From Cyanobacteria bacterium UBA947 (GTDB lineage: Bacteria; Cyanobacteriota; Vampirovibrionia; Gastranaerophilales; Gastranaerophilaceae): a stretch of 28,179 nt of DNA. The translations under genes and the position numbers were made by a program. The notes beneath the pieces are model-generated. The model saw only the letters and a program-made list of their open reading frames with translations, was not told the DNA's origin and did no database searches. The DNA lies in contig DBCX01000064.1 in the NCBI GenBank assembly GCA_002293275.1, positions 40,182-68,360 on the forward strand, read 5' to 3'. This document shows, piece after piece, positions 1 to 6,943 of the stretch; positions within the stretch are counted from its first letter, which is position 1, and each line of letters begins with the position of its first letter.

Positions 1-236
1 ATCGGCGCAAACAACCCCAAAACTACAAGCGTACTGCCTGATACAGCCAGCGCAGCAGCCGGTGTACGGCCTATTTTTCGTCCTTCAAGTTTTTCAACAT
101 ACGGGTCAAGCGCGCACGCGATTACGTAACCCGCGAAAAACAACAGCAATATATCCTTTAACTGCACGACCAGCGTCAAAACGATGACCGCCAAAATTAA
201 AAACAAAAGATTTTTTCCTGTGCAAAGCTGTTTCAA
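1..236 (-). CDS. AI-2E family transporter (PerM/UPF0118), N-terminal fragment
   Basis: The 3' part lies beyond the left window edge; about 78 N-terminal residues are visible. The product begins with a short polar stretch, then a hydrophobic helix (LLFLILAVIVLTLVV), then ILLLFFAGYVIACALDPYVEKLE, the characteristic start of AI-2E/PerM permeases, in which a half-buried helix leads to a DPxVxxLE motif and a second membrane segment. Family members are 8-TM membrane proteins of about 350 residues exporting small molecules or ions; the substrate here cannot be read. I chose the TTG start because AAAGGAG, inside the last codons of secY, sits about seven bases upstream and no ATG is available. Only four bases separate it from the secY stop, so it is probably cotranscribed and translationally coupled with secY, in the place adk often occupies. 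Confidence 0.7.
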   Translation of the reverse strand, partial: MKQLCTGKNLLFLILAVIVLTLVVQLKDILLLFFAGYVIACALDPYVEKLEGRKIGRTPAAALAVSGSTLVVLGLFAP

Positions 237-240
237 ATCG

Positions 241-1584
241 TTACTCCTTTAAGAAGGATTCGTAGTTACGGGCCAGAAGGTGCGTTTTAACCTGATTAAT
301 CAAGTCCAGCGCAACCCCGACCATGATGATAAGTGAAGTCGCCCCGATACCTTGCAATGTGTGGATATTTGTCGCATAGGTCGCAAGGTTAGGTACAAGC
401 GCAATAATCCCAAGCCCCATCGCACCGATGAAAGTCGTCTTGGAAAGTATCTTGTCCAGCGCCTCTGATGTCGGTTTGCCGGGCTTAATCCCCGGGATAG
501 ACGAACCGTGTTTTTTGAGGTTTTCGGCAATATCTTTTGGCTGCATATTCGGCATAATTGACGCGTAGAAGAACGTTAACCCCACAATCAGCAAGAAATA
601 TAATATGTAATAAACAAGTCCGTCCGGGCTCAAAAACTGGTTCAGTTGAACAAAAATCATCTTCACCGCCTCGGATTTAAAGGTTGCGTGTTCAAGAACG
701 CTGAAAATAGTTGACGGGAACAGCAAAATCGCAACCGCAAAGATAATCGGCATAACCCCGCCCGGATTGAGTTTGAACGGGATATAAGAATTCATCCCGC
801 CGTAAATTTTGTTGCCCACCTGACGTTTCGGGTTAACGATAATGACCTTTCTGACTGCCTCTTGCATAACAACAATCGTAATCATTGTTATAAAATATAT
901 AACCAACAGCGCCGCCAAACCAAACTGCAGCGCGCCGTTGTGCGCGACCATCTGCGCGGTTTTGTCCGCATAAACAGGGATCCCTGACAGGATACCCGTG
1001 AAAATTATAAGCGATGCGCCGTTGCCGATACCTTTTTCGGTTATCAATTCAGAAATCCACATAACAAGCACCGCCCCTGCCGTCAAAACAGCAATTGAGC
1101 TTATAAAAAACACACCCATATTCACGCCCGGCAAAATCGCCTGCGGCAAACTTTTCATAAAAGTCATAAACACAATTGATTGGAATACCGCGAGCACAAC
1201 CGTGAAAACCCGCGTATATTGCGACAATTTCCGTCTGCCGGCCTCGCCTTCTTCTTTTTGAAGTTTTTCAAGATGCGGGATGACAACCGAAATCAGCTGC
1301 ATAATAATTGACGCCGTGATAAACGGTCCGATACCGAGCGCAAAAATGGACACCTTGCCGAGCGCACCGCCCGAGAACAAATCCAAAAACCCGATAATGT
1401 TGTTGCCGGCCGCGATGTTTGCGAAAATCTCGTTGTTAATCCCGAACAACGGCAGCTGAACCCCGAGTCTGAACGCGCAAAGCATCAGAAACGTGAATAT
1501 AAGTTTTTGTTTTAACCCGGAGGCCTGCCACATTGACGACAAATCAGCTGCGGTCGGCACTCTCATTTTTGGTGCGTTTGCCAT
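241..1584 (-). CDS. secY: Preprotein translocase subunit SecY
   Basis: SecY forms the protein-conducting channel of the SecYEG translocon in the cytoplasmic membrane. The 447-residue product has the normal length and about ten hydrophobic segments. Recognisable stretches are LFGINNEIFANI after TM1, the plug region GGALGKVSIFALGIGPFITASIIMQL, ISELITEKGIGNGASLIIF, the cytosolic loop VNPKRQVGNKIYGGMNSYIPFKLNPGGVMPIIFA, and the C-terminal MGVALDLINQVKTHLLARNY (seen as VGVALDLINQVKTHLLARNYESFLKE). AGAGGG lies upstream of the ATG as a ribosome binding site. It follows rplO after 62 bases, the standard spc-operon order, and is followed by an AI-2E permease rather than adk/map/infA. Confidence 0.97.
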   Translation of the reverse strand: MANAPKMRVPTAADLSSMWQASGLKQKLIFTFLMLCAFRLGVQLPLFGINNEIFANIAAGNNIIGFLDLFSGGALGKVSIFALGIGPFITASIIMQLISVVIPHLEKLQKEEGEAGRRKLSQYTRVFTVVLAVFQSIVFMTFMKSLPQAILPGVNMGVFFISSIAVLTAGAVLVMWISELITEKGIGNGASLIIFTGILSGIPVYADKTAQMVAHNGALQFGLAALLVIYFITMITIVVMQEAVRKVIIVNPKRQVGNKIYGGMNSYIPFKLNPGGVMPIIFAVAILLFPSTIFSVLEHATFKSEAVKMIFVQLNQFLSPDGLVYYILYFLLIVGLTFFYASIMPNMQPKDIAENLKKHGSSIPGIKPGKPTSEALDKILSKTTFIGAMGLGIIALVPNLATYATNIHTLQGIGATSLIIMVGVALDLINQVKTHLLARNYESFLKE

Positions 1585-1646
1585 TTTTTATCCCTCTGCG
1601 CTGGTTGTTGGTGCCACCTTGCGGTGCTGCCGGCGCGCTTATTTAC

Positions 1647-2087
1647 CTAGTTAATCTTACCGCCTGCCGCTTCAATTTTTGCTTTCGCCGACGGGCTTAC
1701 ATAAGCTGCCGTAATTGTTACAGCACTTTTAATTTCGCCGTTGCCAAGTATTCTCAAAACATCGGCTGACGGGTGCGCTTTGCCTGCCTCTTTCAACGCC
1801 GCAAGCGAAATTTCTTTCATTTTTAACGCATCAATTCTGCCAACGTTAAGCTCAGCGGCTTTCAGCGCGTTTGGCGGCTGGAACCCTTTTAGCTTAGGCA
1901 TTTGTCTGTAACCGGGCATTTGTCCGCCTTCAAACCCTCTTTTTGCGGAGCGGCCGGAACGCTGGCCTTCACCGTTGTGACCGCGGCAAGATGTCTTACC
2001 CATACCTGATGAGCGGCCTCTGCCTTTGCGTTTGATTCTGTGTGTTGCGCCGTCTGCCGGCTTCAAGTCTTCTAATGTTATTGCCAT
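1647..2087 (-). CDS. rplO: 50S ribosomal protein L15
   Basis: L15 binds 23S rRNA late in large-subunit assembly. The 146-residue product has the family's length and pattern: N-terminal LEDLKPADGATHRIKRKGRGRSSGMGKTSCRGHNGEGQRSG with the basic, glycine-rich tail that threads into rRNA, then GFEGGQMPGYRQMPKLKGF, and a C-terminal globular domain ending in AYVSPSAKAKIEAAGGKIN. Its ATG directly follows the rpmD stop (TAAATG), so the two are translationally coupled. It lies between rpmD and secY, as in most spc operons. Confidence 0.97.
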   Translation of the reverse strand: MAITLEDLKPADGATHRIKRKGRGRSSGMGKTSCRGHNGEGQRSGRSAKRGFEGGQMPGYRQMPKLKGFQPPNALKAAELNVGRIDALKMKEISLAALKEAGKAHPSADVLRILGNGEIKSAVTITAAYVSPSAKAKIEAAGGKIN

Positions 2088-2282
2088 TTACGCCTCCACG
2101 ATTTCTAATAAGTGTGAAACTTTGTTTATCATACCAAGAATAGTCGGGCTGTTGTAGTGCTCAACTATCTGATTTTTTTTGCTCAGTCCTAAACCCGCAA
2201 CAACACGGCGCTGTCTTTCTGACGAGCCGATAAGGCTTTTTACGAGCTTGATTTTTATCTGTTTGTTTGCTGTTTTTGCCAT
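2088..2282 (-). CDS. rpmD: 50S ribosomal protein L30
   Basis: L30 is a small large-subunit protein. The 64-residue product shows the family pattern KIKLVKSLIGSSERQRRVVAGLGLSKKNQIVEHYNSPTILGMINKVSHLLEIVE, including the LGL(x)K and GMINKVxHLL signatures. AAAGGT stands about nine bases before the ATG. It sits between rpsE and rplO in the standard order. Photosynthetic cyanobacteria generally lack rpmD, so its presence is compatible with a deeper-branching or non-cyanobacterial host but is not decisive. Confidence 0.95.
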   Translation of the reverse strand: MAKTANKQIKIKLVKSLIGSSERQRRVVAGLGLSKKNQIVEHYNSPTILGMINKVSHLLEIVEA

Positions 2283-2302
2283 TGTTTTCTACCTTTCGTG
2301 TC

Positions 2303-2323
2303 ATCGCGCACTGGATGCGCGAT
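2303..2323. other. Hairpin between rpsE and rpmD
   Basis: ATCGCGCA and TGCGCGAT form a perfect 8-bp stem around a 5-base loop (CTGGA) in the 46-base gap between rpsE and rpmD. No T-run follows on either strand, so it is unlikely to be a Rho-independent terminator. It may protect or process the mRNA or modulate relative expression; this is inference. Confidence 0.5.
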
Positions 2324-2328
2324 ATTTG

Positions 2329-3042
2329 TTAATTCAATAATTCTTTCATTGTAAGTCCGCGTTTTTTCGCGACATCGCCAAACGGTGTCAGGCTTTTTAA
2401 CGCGTTAAGCGTTGCATTAGCCGCGTTCAACGGTGATTTTGAACCCAGTGATTTAGCAAGAATGTTTTCCACCCCTGCAAGTTCAAGCACCAAACGAACC
2501 GCGCCGCCCGCGATAATCCCTGTACCTTGCGATGCAGGTCTTAACATAACCGAACCTGCGCCTGAACGGCCTGTAATCGGGTGCGGTATAGTTGTTTTAA
2601 AAATAGGCACTGTAATCAGGTTTTTGCGCCCGTCGGCAATCGCTTTTTGGATAGCGATGATAACTTCTGCGGCCTTGGCACATCCCATGCCGACCTGACC
2701 TTTTTTGTTACCGACGATTACGATTGCGCGGAAACTCAGTTTTTTACCGCCTTTTACAACCTTTGTAACCCGTCGGATCTGCACAACGCGTTCAATCCAT
2801 TCTGATACGGGTTTTTCTTCGTCGCGCTGTTTTCTTGGTCCGCGATCGCGTCTGCCGCGTTTGTCCGCCGGCAAAACTTCAACCACTTCCTCTGTTACAT
2901 CTTCAACAATTTCTTGCGCAGCGTCAAGTTCGTCGTTGATTTCTTCCGCAACCTCCGGTGTTACCGGGGTTTCCGGTTTGACTTCGGCGATAGTTTCTTC
3001 CGCCTCGTGCGCTAGTTCTTCCTGTTTTTTTTCGTCTGTCAT
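2329..3042 (-). CDS. rpsE: 30S ribosomal protein S5 with long acidic N-terminal extension
   Basis: S5 is a small-subunit protein important for decoding accuracy. The core starts near residue 80 (EWIERVVQIRRVTKVVKGGKKLSFRAIVIVGNKKGQVGMG) and continues through the S5 C-terminal domain (ITGRSGAGSVMLRPASQGTGIIAGGAVRLVLELAGVENILAKSLGSKSPLNAANATLNAL). The product is 237 residues against about 165 for a typical S5. The extra N terminus is strongly acidic to about residue 56 (many Glu/Asp with Val/Pro), then switches to a basic patch KRGRRDRGPRKQRDE. Start is ATG with AAAGG eight bases upstream. It is the first gene of the block; rplR does not precede it, and a promoter lies in the 109-base gap upstream. 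Confidence 0.96.
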   Translation of the reverse strand: MTDEKKQEELAHEAEETIAEVKPETPVTPEVAEEINDELDAAQEIVEDVTEEVVEVLPADKRGRRDRGPRKQRDEEKPVSEWIERVVQIRRVTKVVKGGKKLSFRAIVIVGNKKGQVGMGCAKAAEVIIAIQKAIADGRKNLITVPIFKTTIPHPITGRSGAGSVMLRPASQGTGIIAGGAVRLVLELAGVENILAKSLGSKSPLNAANATLNALKSLTPFGDVAKKRGLTMKELLN

Positions 3043-3127
3043 TTTATACCTTTCGTTAGTTCAAATACACAAAAAATTAAGCCATTTCTGACTGAGCTGT
3101 ATTCGAAGTAAATTTTCTGACAAGATT

Positions 3128-3155
3128 ATCGTACCACAACAAAAACTGATGTCAA
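3128..3155 (-). promoter_or_regulatory. Sigma70-type promoter for rpsE-rpmD-rplO-secY
   Basis: On the minus strand TTGACA (3155-3150), a 16-base spacer and TACGAT (3133-3128) form a good promoter, giving a leader of about 80 bases before rpsE. The TGA stop codon of the upstream phosphomannomutase lies inside the -35 hexamer. No sequence similar to a classical ribosomal-protein leader was recognised. Confidence 0.6.
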
Positions 3156-4582
3156 CAGGTCAAAATATTATCAAGCATCTTGACCATCGTGTTGTGAAGG
3201 CGCTCGCACATTTCTTTGCTGCTTGCCTCAAAGCGCAGTGTAAACACAGGCTCTGTGTTGCTTTGGCGAATCAGCGCAAACCCGTTTTCGTTGTCGCCCC
3301 TAAATATAATCCGCATCCCGTCGAGCGTGATGATTTCTTTTATCGGTGTGCCAAAAACCATCGGGTCGGCCTCAACCTGCGCCTTGAATTTTTCAAAAAC
3401 CTCTTTTTTGCGCTCGTTTGGGCACGGGTGGCGAAGCTCGGATGAGCAGGATTTGCCCTCGTATTTGGCCAGTAAATCTTGCACCTTGAAGTTTGCGTTT
3501 GCCGCCTTATGTTTTGCGACGATTTCAATCACGCGGCAGCCCGCGTAAACCGCGTCGTCAAACCCGTAATACCTGTCCTTAAAGAACGTATGGCCGCTCA
3601 TCTCGCCGCCAAAAATCGCGTTGGTTTCCTTCATCGCGGATTTTATGTAACCGTGGCCGGTCTTTGCCATCACGGCTTTTCCGCCTGCCGCGTCAATCTC
3701 GTCAAAAACCATCTGCGAACATTTAACCTCGCACACAGCGGTCGGTTTGTCCATTTCAAGCGCATAGATAAGCAGCAGCATATCGCCGGGGATGGGGTTT
3801 CCGGCTGCATCTACGACCCCGATGCGGTCTGTGTCGCCGTCAAATGCGATACCAAGGTCGGCTTTTTCGTCTACAACGGCCTTTTGCAGCGCGGCAAGTG
3901 TTGACAAATCACTCGGATTCGGGTGGTGGTTCGGGAACCGGCCGTCGGGTTCTGAGAACAGCTCCACAACCTCGCAGCCAATCGCGCGGTAGACATCGGG
4001 CCCAATCACACCGCCGGTGGCGTTTGCGCTGTCAACAACGACCTTTACGCCCTTGCCCGCATCGCCAAATTGTTCTTTCATCGCTTTTAAATAATCCGGT
4101 AAGATGTTGTAGTCTTTTGTTGTGCCGCGATAGTCGGCCGCGGCGCCGTTATCGTTGAATGTAAACTCTTTTACCTCTTTGATTTGCGCCTCGTTCAAAG
4201 TCGTTTTGTTATAAGTCATCTTCATCCCGTTGTACTCGGACGGGTTGTGGCTTGCAGTGATTATGGCGGCGGCAATGATGTCCTCGCCGGGGATTCCTGC
4301 GGCCTCGGAATAATAACCAATCGGTGTGGGCGCCAAACCAAGATTAATCACGCTTGCGCCGGTCGAGGTGATACCTTCGTTAAGCGCATCACGCAGCGAG
4401 GGCGAGTGTGTGCGCGCATCAATCGTGACTGTTATTGCCATCTGCTCGGGCTTTTTACCTGAATTTACCCTCAGCCAAGCCACAAACCCGCGGCCTGTGT
4501 GATAAAACAGCTCCTCTGTTATATCGTCCCCGTAAATCCCTCTGATATCATTCTTCCCAAACGCATGCTCATATTTTTTCAT
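3152..4582 (-). CDS. Phosphomannomutase/phosphoglucomutase
   Basis: An alpha-D-phosphohexomutase that interconverts hexose 1- and 6-phosphates, feeding nucleotide-sugar and envelope polysaccharide synthesis. All four landmarks are present: N-terminal FGKNDIRGIYGDDI, the phosphoserine loop TASHNPSEYNGMK with Ser111, the metal-binding loop DGDTDR (residues 248-253), the sugar-binding loop GEMSGH (326-331), and the phosphate-binding RQSNTEP (439-445). The 476-residue length fits the ManB/AlgC group; mannose and glucose specificity cannot be separated by eye. It is divergent from the sugar ABC permease with only 14 bases between the start codons. There is no Shine-Dalgarno; -10-like hexamers abut the ATG, so the mRNA may be leaderless. 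Confidence 0.92.
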   Translation of the reverse strand: MKKYEHAFGKNDIRGIYGDDITEELFYHTGRGFVAWLRVNSGKKPEQMAITVTIDARTHSPSLRDALNEGITSTGASVINLGLAPTPIGYYSEAAGIPGEDIIAAAIITASHNPSEYNGMKMTYNKTTLNEAQIKEVKEFTFNDNGAAADYRGTTKDYNILPDYLKAMKEQFGDAGKGVKVVVDSANATGGVIGPDVYRAIGCEVVELFSEPDGRFPNHHPNPSDLSTLAALQKAVVDEKADLGIAFDGDTDRIGVVDAAGNPIPGDMLLLIYALEMDKPTAVCEVKCSQMVFDEIDAAGGKAVMAKTGHGYIKSAMKETNAIFGGEMSGHTFFKDRYYGFDDAVYAGCRVIEIVAKHKAANANFKVQDLLAKYEGKSCSSELRHPCPNERKKEVFEKFKAQVEADPMVFGTPIKEIITLDGMRIIFRGDNENGFALIRQSNTEPVFTLRFEASSKEMCERLHNTMVKMLDNILTC

Positions 4583-4596
4583 ATTATAATATTATC
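4583..4596. promoter_or_regulatory. Overlapping divergent -10 elements between two leaderless starts
   Basis: The 14 bases between the two start codons consist almost wholly of -10-like sequence. On the plus strand TATAAT (4585-4590) is followed by six bases and the ATG at 4597. On the minus strand GATAAT (4596-4591) precedes the ATG at 4582 by eight bases. There is no room for a ribosome binding site on either side. Confidence 0.55.
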
Positions 4597-5418
4597 ATGA
4601 AAAAAATTGACCAGGCAGGATTAATTTTTATATTACCGGCGCTTGCAGGGACGGTTGTGTTTATATTAATCCCTGTTATCGCCTCGTTTGGGTTGAGTTT
4701 TGCAAAATGGGATTTGCTAAACCCTGTGCAATTTGCGGGGTTGGCCAACTACCGCGAAATCTTCACCGAACCCTTGTTTTTCAAAATTTTGTTGAACACG
4801 GTTGTGTTCGCGGCTGCGACCTCTGTTTTTGCGGTCATTATCCCGCTTGTTTTGGCTGCCATTTTAAACTCAAAAATTCGCGGTTCGGAGTTTTACAAAA
4901 CGGCGTATTTTCTGCCGTTTATCACGCCGATGGTTGTGGTTGCAATTGTTTGGGAGTGGCTGCTGGAAGGCGTCCATTGGATTTACAGCACGGATTGGGC
5001 GATGCCGGCGCTGATAATGATTTCCGTGTGGAAACTCATCGGCTACAACATGGTGATTTTTCTGGCGTCGTTGTCCGCGATAAGCAATTCAATGTTTGAG
5101 GCGGCAAAAATTGACGGTGCAAACGCGTGGCAGACATTCAAGAACGTAACCGTGCCGCTGCTGTCGCCCGCGATATTTTTTGTTGTCATAATTACGGCGA
5201 TTTCGTCGTTTCAAGTGTTTGATTTGATTTATTTAATCACGCAGGGCGGGCCGCAGGACAGCACGAACGTCTTGGTCTATGCGATTTACAAAAACGCATT
5301 TGAGTACTTCAACATCGGCAAGGCAAGCGCAATCGCATATGTTTTGTTTAGCATAATCCTTGTCCTGACACTAATCCAATGGAGCCTGCGTAAGAAAATT
5401 GTCTATAATGAGGATTGA
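4597..5418 (+). CDS. Sugar ABC transporter permease, MalF/UgpA type
   Basis: One inner-membrane permease subunit of a carbohydrate importer. The 273-residue protein has about six hydrophobic segments, beginning AGLIFILPALAGTVVFILIPVIASFGLSF, the usual start of this family. The cytoplasmic EAA loop, which contacts the ATPase, reads EAAKIDGANAWQTFKNVTVPLLSPAIFF. QGGPQDSTNVLVYAIYKNAFEYFNIGKASAIAYVLF is the conserved C-terminal block. Normally a second permease, a binding protein and an ATPase lie nearby; here the next gene is convergent thiC, so this subunit is an orphan in the window. TATAAT six bases before the ATG and absence of a Shine-Dalgarno suggest a leaderless mRNA. Confidence 0.92.
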   Translation: MKKIDQAGLIFILPALAGTVVFILIPVIASFGLSFAKWDLLNPVQFAGLANYREIFTEPLFFKILLNTVVFAAATSVFAVIIPLVLAAILNSKIRGSEFYKTAYFLPFITPMVVVAIVWEWLLEGVHWIYSTDWAMPALIMISVWKLIGYNMVIFLASLSAISNSMFEAAKIDGANAWQTFKNVTVPLLSPAIFFVVIITAISSFQVFDLIYLITQGGPQDSTNVLVYAIYKNAFEYFNIGKASAIAYVLFSIILVLTLIQWSLRKKIVYNED

Positions 5419-5454
5419 ACTCATTTGGGTAAAGTCCATGTCATGGGTGCAGGC

Positions 5455-6723
5455 TCAGCCTGCAAAGTACTCGTTAAAAATCTTCATGCTGCAATATTTG
5501 CCGCACATTGTGCACGGTTCGCCGACATTTACGCCCTCAAACACGCATTTGTCAAGCGCGTGGCGGCGCTGGACTTCCCAGTCAAGATTTTTACGCGCCT
5601 CGGACATAAGTCTGTCACGTTCAATCGCCGCTGCGTTGCCGCGCGCAACGTCCGCCGCGTGGGCAGCGATTTTGCTTGCAATGATGCCCTCGCGCACCTG
5701 TTTTACATCCGGCAATCCCAAATGCTCCGCCGGCGTCACATAGCACAAGAAATCCGCGCCGTGATATGCTGCCAAAGTCCCGCCAATCGCGCTTGTGATG
5801 TGGTCATAACCGGGTGCAATATCTGTCACCAGCGGCCCTAAAACATAAAGCGGCGCGTAATCGGTCAAAACCTTTATGGTTTCAATCATCGCCGGAATCT
5901 TGTTTAGCGGCACGTGCCCCGGGCCTTCAACCATCGCCTGAACCCCGAAATCGCGTGCGCGCTTGACAAGTTCACCCAGAACAAGTGTTTCTGCAACCTG
6001 TGCTCTGTCGCCCGCATCCGCGCCGCAGCCCGGCCGCAAACCGTCACCCAGCGACAACGTGCAGTCGTATTCGCGTGCGATTTCAAGCAGCTCATCATAA
6101 TATTCATAAAGCGGGTTTTCGCGCCCGGTTGCCTTGATTTGGCACGCGAGCATTGAGCCGCCGCGCGACACGATATCCGTTACTCGCCCTTGTTTTTCAA
6201 GCTGATCAACGACAAATTTCGTCACCCCGCAATGCACCGTGATAAAATCCACGCCGTCTTTGCACTGTTTTTCAATATCAGAAAACAGTTTCTCTTTTGA
6301 GAGCCTGCCCAAATCTCCAAACTCGTCCAGCGCCTCTTTTCCGGCCTGATACATAGGTACGGTGCCAAGCGGCAGCCCTGTCGCGGCAAGGATTTGCCCG
6401 CGCGTACCGTCAATATCCTCGCCCGTTGACAAATCCATCAATACATCGCACCCTGTGGCCTCAATGATTTTCACTTTATCAAGCTCGGTCTCAAGATTGG
6501 AGCGCTCCATAGAAGTTCCTATATTCGCGTTAATCTTTACGGTCAACCCTTCGCCGACACCTGTCGGGACAACGTTTTTGCGCCGGTTGTTTTTCAAGAT
6601 TACAACGCGGCCCGCCGCAACTTTTTCACGCAAAAATTCAACCGCCACGCCCTCTTTTTTTGCAATGGCCTCCATCTCAACGGTGATTTTGCCCCTCTTC
6701 GCCTCAATAATTTGTGTTGTCAT
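5455..6723 (-). CDS. thiC: Phosphomethylpyrimidine synthase ThiC (short form)
   Basis: Radical-SAM enzyme converting 5-aminoimidazole ribotide to the hydroxymethylpyrimidine phosphate moiety of thiamine. The 422-residue product is the short form without the N-terminal domain of E. coli ThiC (631). Seen are GVGEGLTVKINANIGTS, GCDVLMDLSTGEDI, DFITVHCGVT, SRGGSMLACQI, SLGDGLRPGCGADAGDRAQ, MVEGPGHVPLNKI, APGYDHITSAIGG and YVTPAEHLGLPDVKQVREGIIA. The C-terminal cluster ligands read CTMCGKYC (CxxCxxxC), one residue tighter than the CxxCxxxxC of E. coli-type ThiC but similar to short anaerobe-type enzymes. TAGAAT ends six bases before the ATG and leaves no room for a TPP riboswitch. Confidence 0.96.
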   Translation of the reverse strand: MTTQIIEAKRGKITVEMEAIAKKEGVAVEFLREKVAAGRVVILKNNRRKNVVPTGVGEGLTVKINANIGTSMERSNLETELDKVKIIEATGCDVLMDLSTGEDIDGTRGQILAATGLPLGTVPMYQAGKEALDEFGDLGRLSKEKLFSDIEKQCKDGVDFITVHCGVTKFVVDQLEKQGRVTDIVSRGGSMLACQIKATGRENPLYEYYDELLEIAREYDCTLSLGDGLRPGCGADAGDRAQVAETLVLGELVKRARDFGVQAMVEGPGHVPLNKIPAMIETIKVLTDYAPLYVLGPLVTDIAPGYDHITSAIGGTLAAYHGADFLCYVTPAEHLGLPDVKQVREGIIASKIAAHAADVARGNAAAIERDRLMSEARKNLDWEVQRRHALDKCVFEGVNVGEPCTMCGKYCSMKIFNEYFAG

Positions 6724-6729
6724 GACTTA

Positions 6730-6735
6730 ATTCTA
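6730..6735 (-). promoter_or_regulatory. -10 element of leaderless thiC
   Basis: TAGAAT on the minus strand, then six bases (TAAGTC), then the thiC ATG. The expected transcription start coincides with the A of ATG. No Shine-Dalgarno and no clear -35 were seen. Confidence 0.5.
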
Positions 6736-6795
6736 ACACGAAATTAAAGTTTCGGTATGTCATGGCCGTTAATAAAATCACAAGAGGAGTGTGTA

Positions 6796-6897
6796 ATGTT
6801 TGAAACAGACGTGATAGTTGATTTGACAACTGATGAACTTGATGAGTACGCGCAGTTTATGAAGGAAGTTATTTTAAAAACATCCGGTACAAATTAA
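6796..6897 (+). CDS. Small acidic protein, 33 residues, hypothetical
   Basis: A short reading frame not recognised as any family. It has a strong ribosome binding site (GAGGAG about seven bases before ATG) and fills the space between divergent thiC and the flavoprotein gene. The product starts MFETDVIVDLTTDELDEYAQ and ends TSGTN; it is acidic, has no membrane segment or Cys, and is probably one amphipathic helix (roughly residues 11-27). The Shine-Dalgarno is better than that of several large genes nearby, and the frame ends 46 bases before the next start. It could be a genuine small protein or a leader peptide for the downstream gene. Confidence 0.5.
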   Translation: MFETDVIVDLTTDELDEYAQFMKEVILKTSGTN

Positions 6898-6931
6898 CGA
6901 CCTGTGCAATGTAAATATTTGTCATTGACTG

Positions 6932-6937
6932 TATATT
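6932..6937 (+). promoter_or_regulatory. -10 element of the leaderless flavoprotein gene
   Basis: TATATT, six bases (ACAAGC), then ATG at 6944. No Shine-Dalgarno. Same spacing as the thrB, thiC and purL starts. Confidence 0.45.
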
Positions 6938-6943
6938 ACAAGC

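Noticed and set aside
5448..5464. Palindrome TGCAGGCT-C-AGCCTGCA near the thiC stop codon
   Set aside because: A 1-base centre cannot form a hairpin loop, no T-run follows, and half of it is the thiC C-terminal coding sequence; probably coincidence.
6724..6943. TPP riboswitch expected upstream of thiC
   Set aside because: No THI-box features were found in the 220 bases upstream, and the -10 box six bases before the ATG leaves no leader for one.
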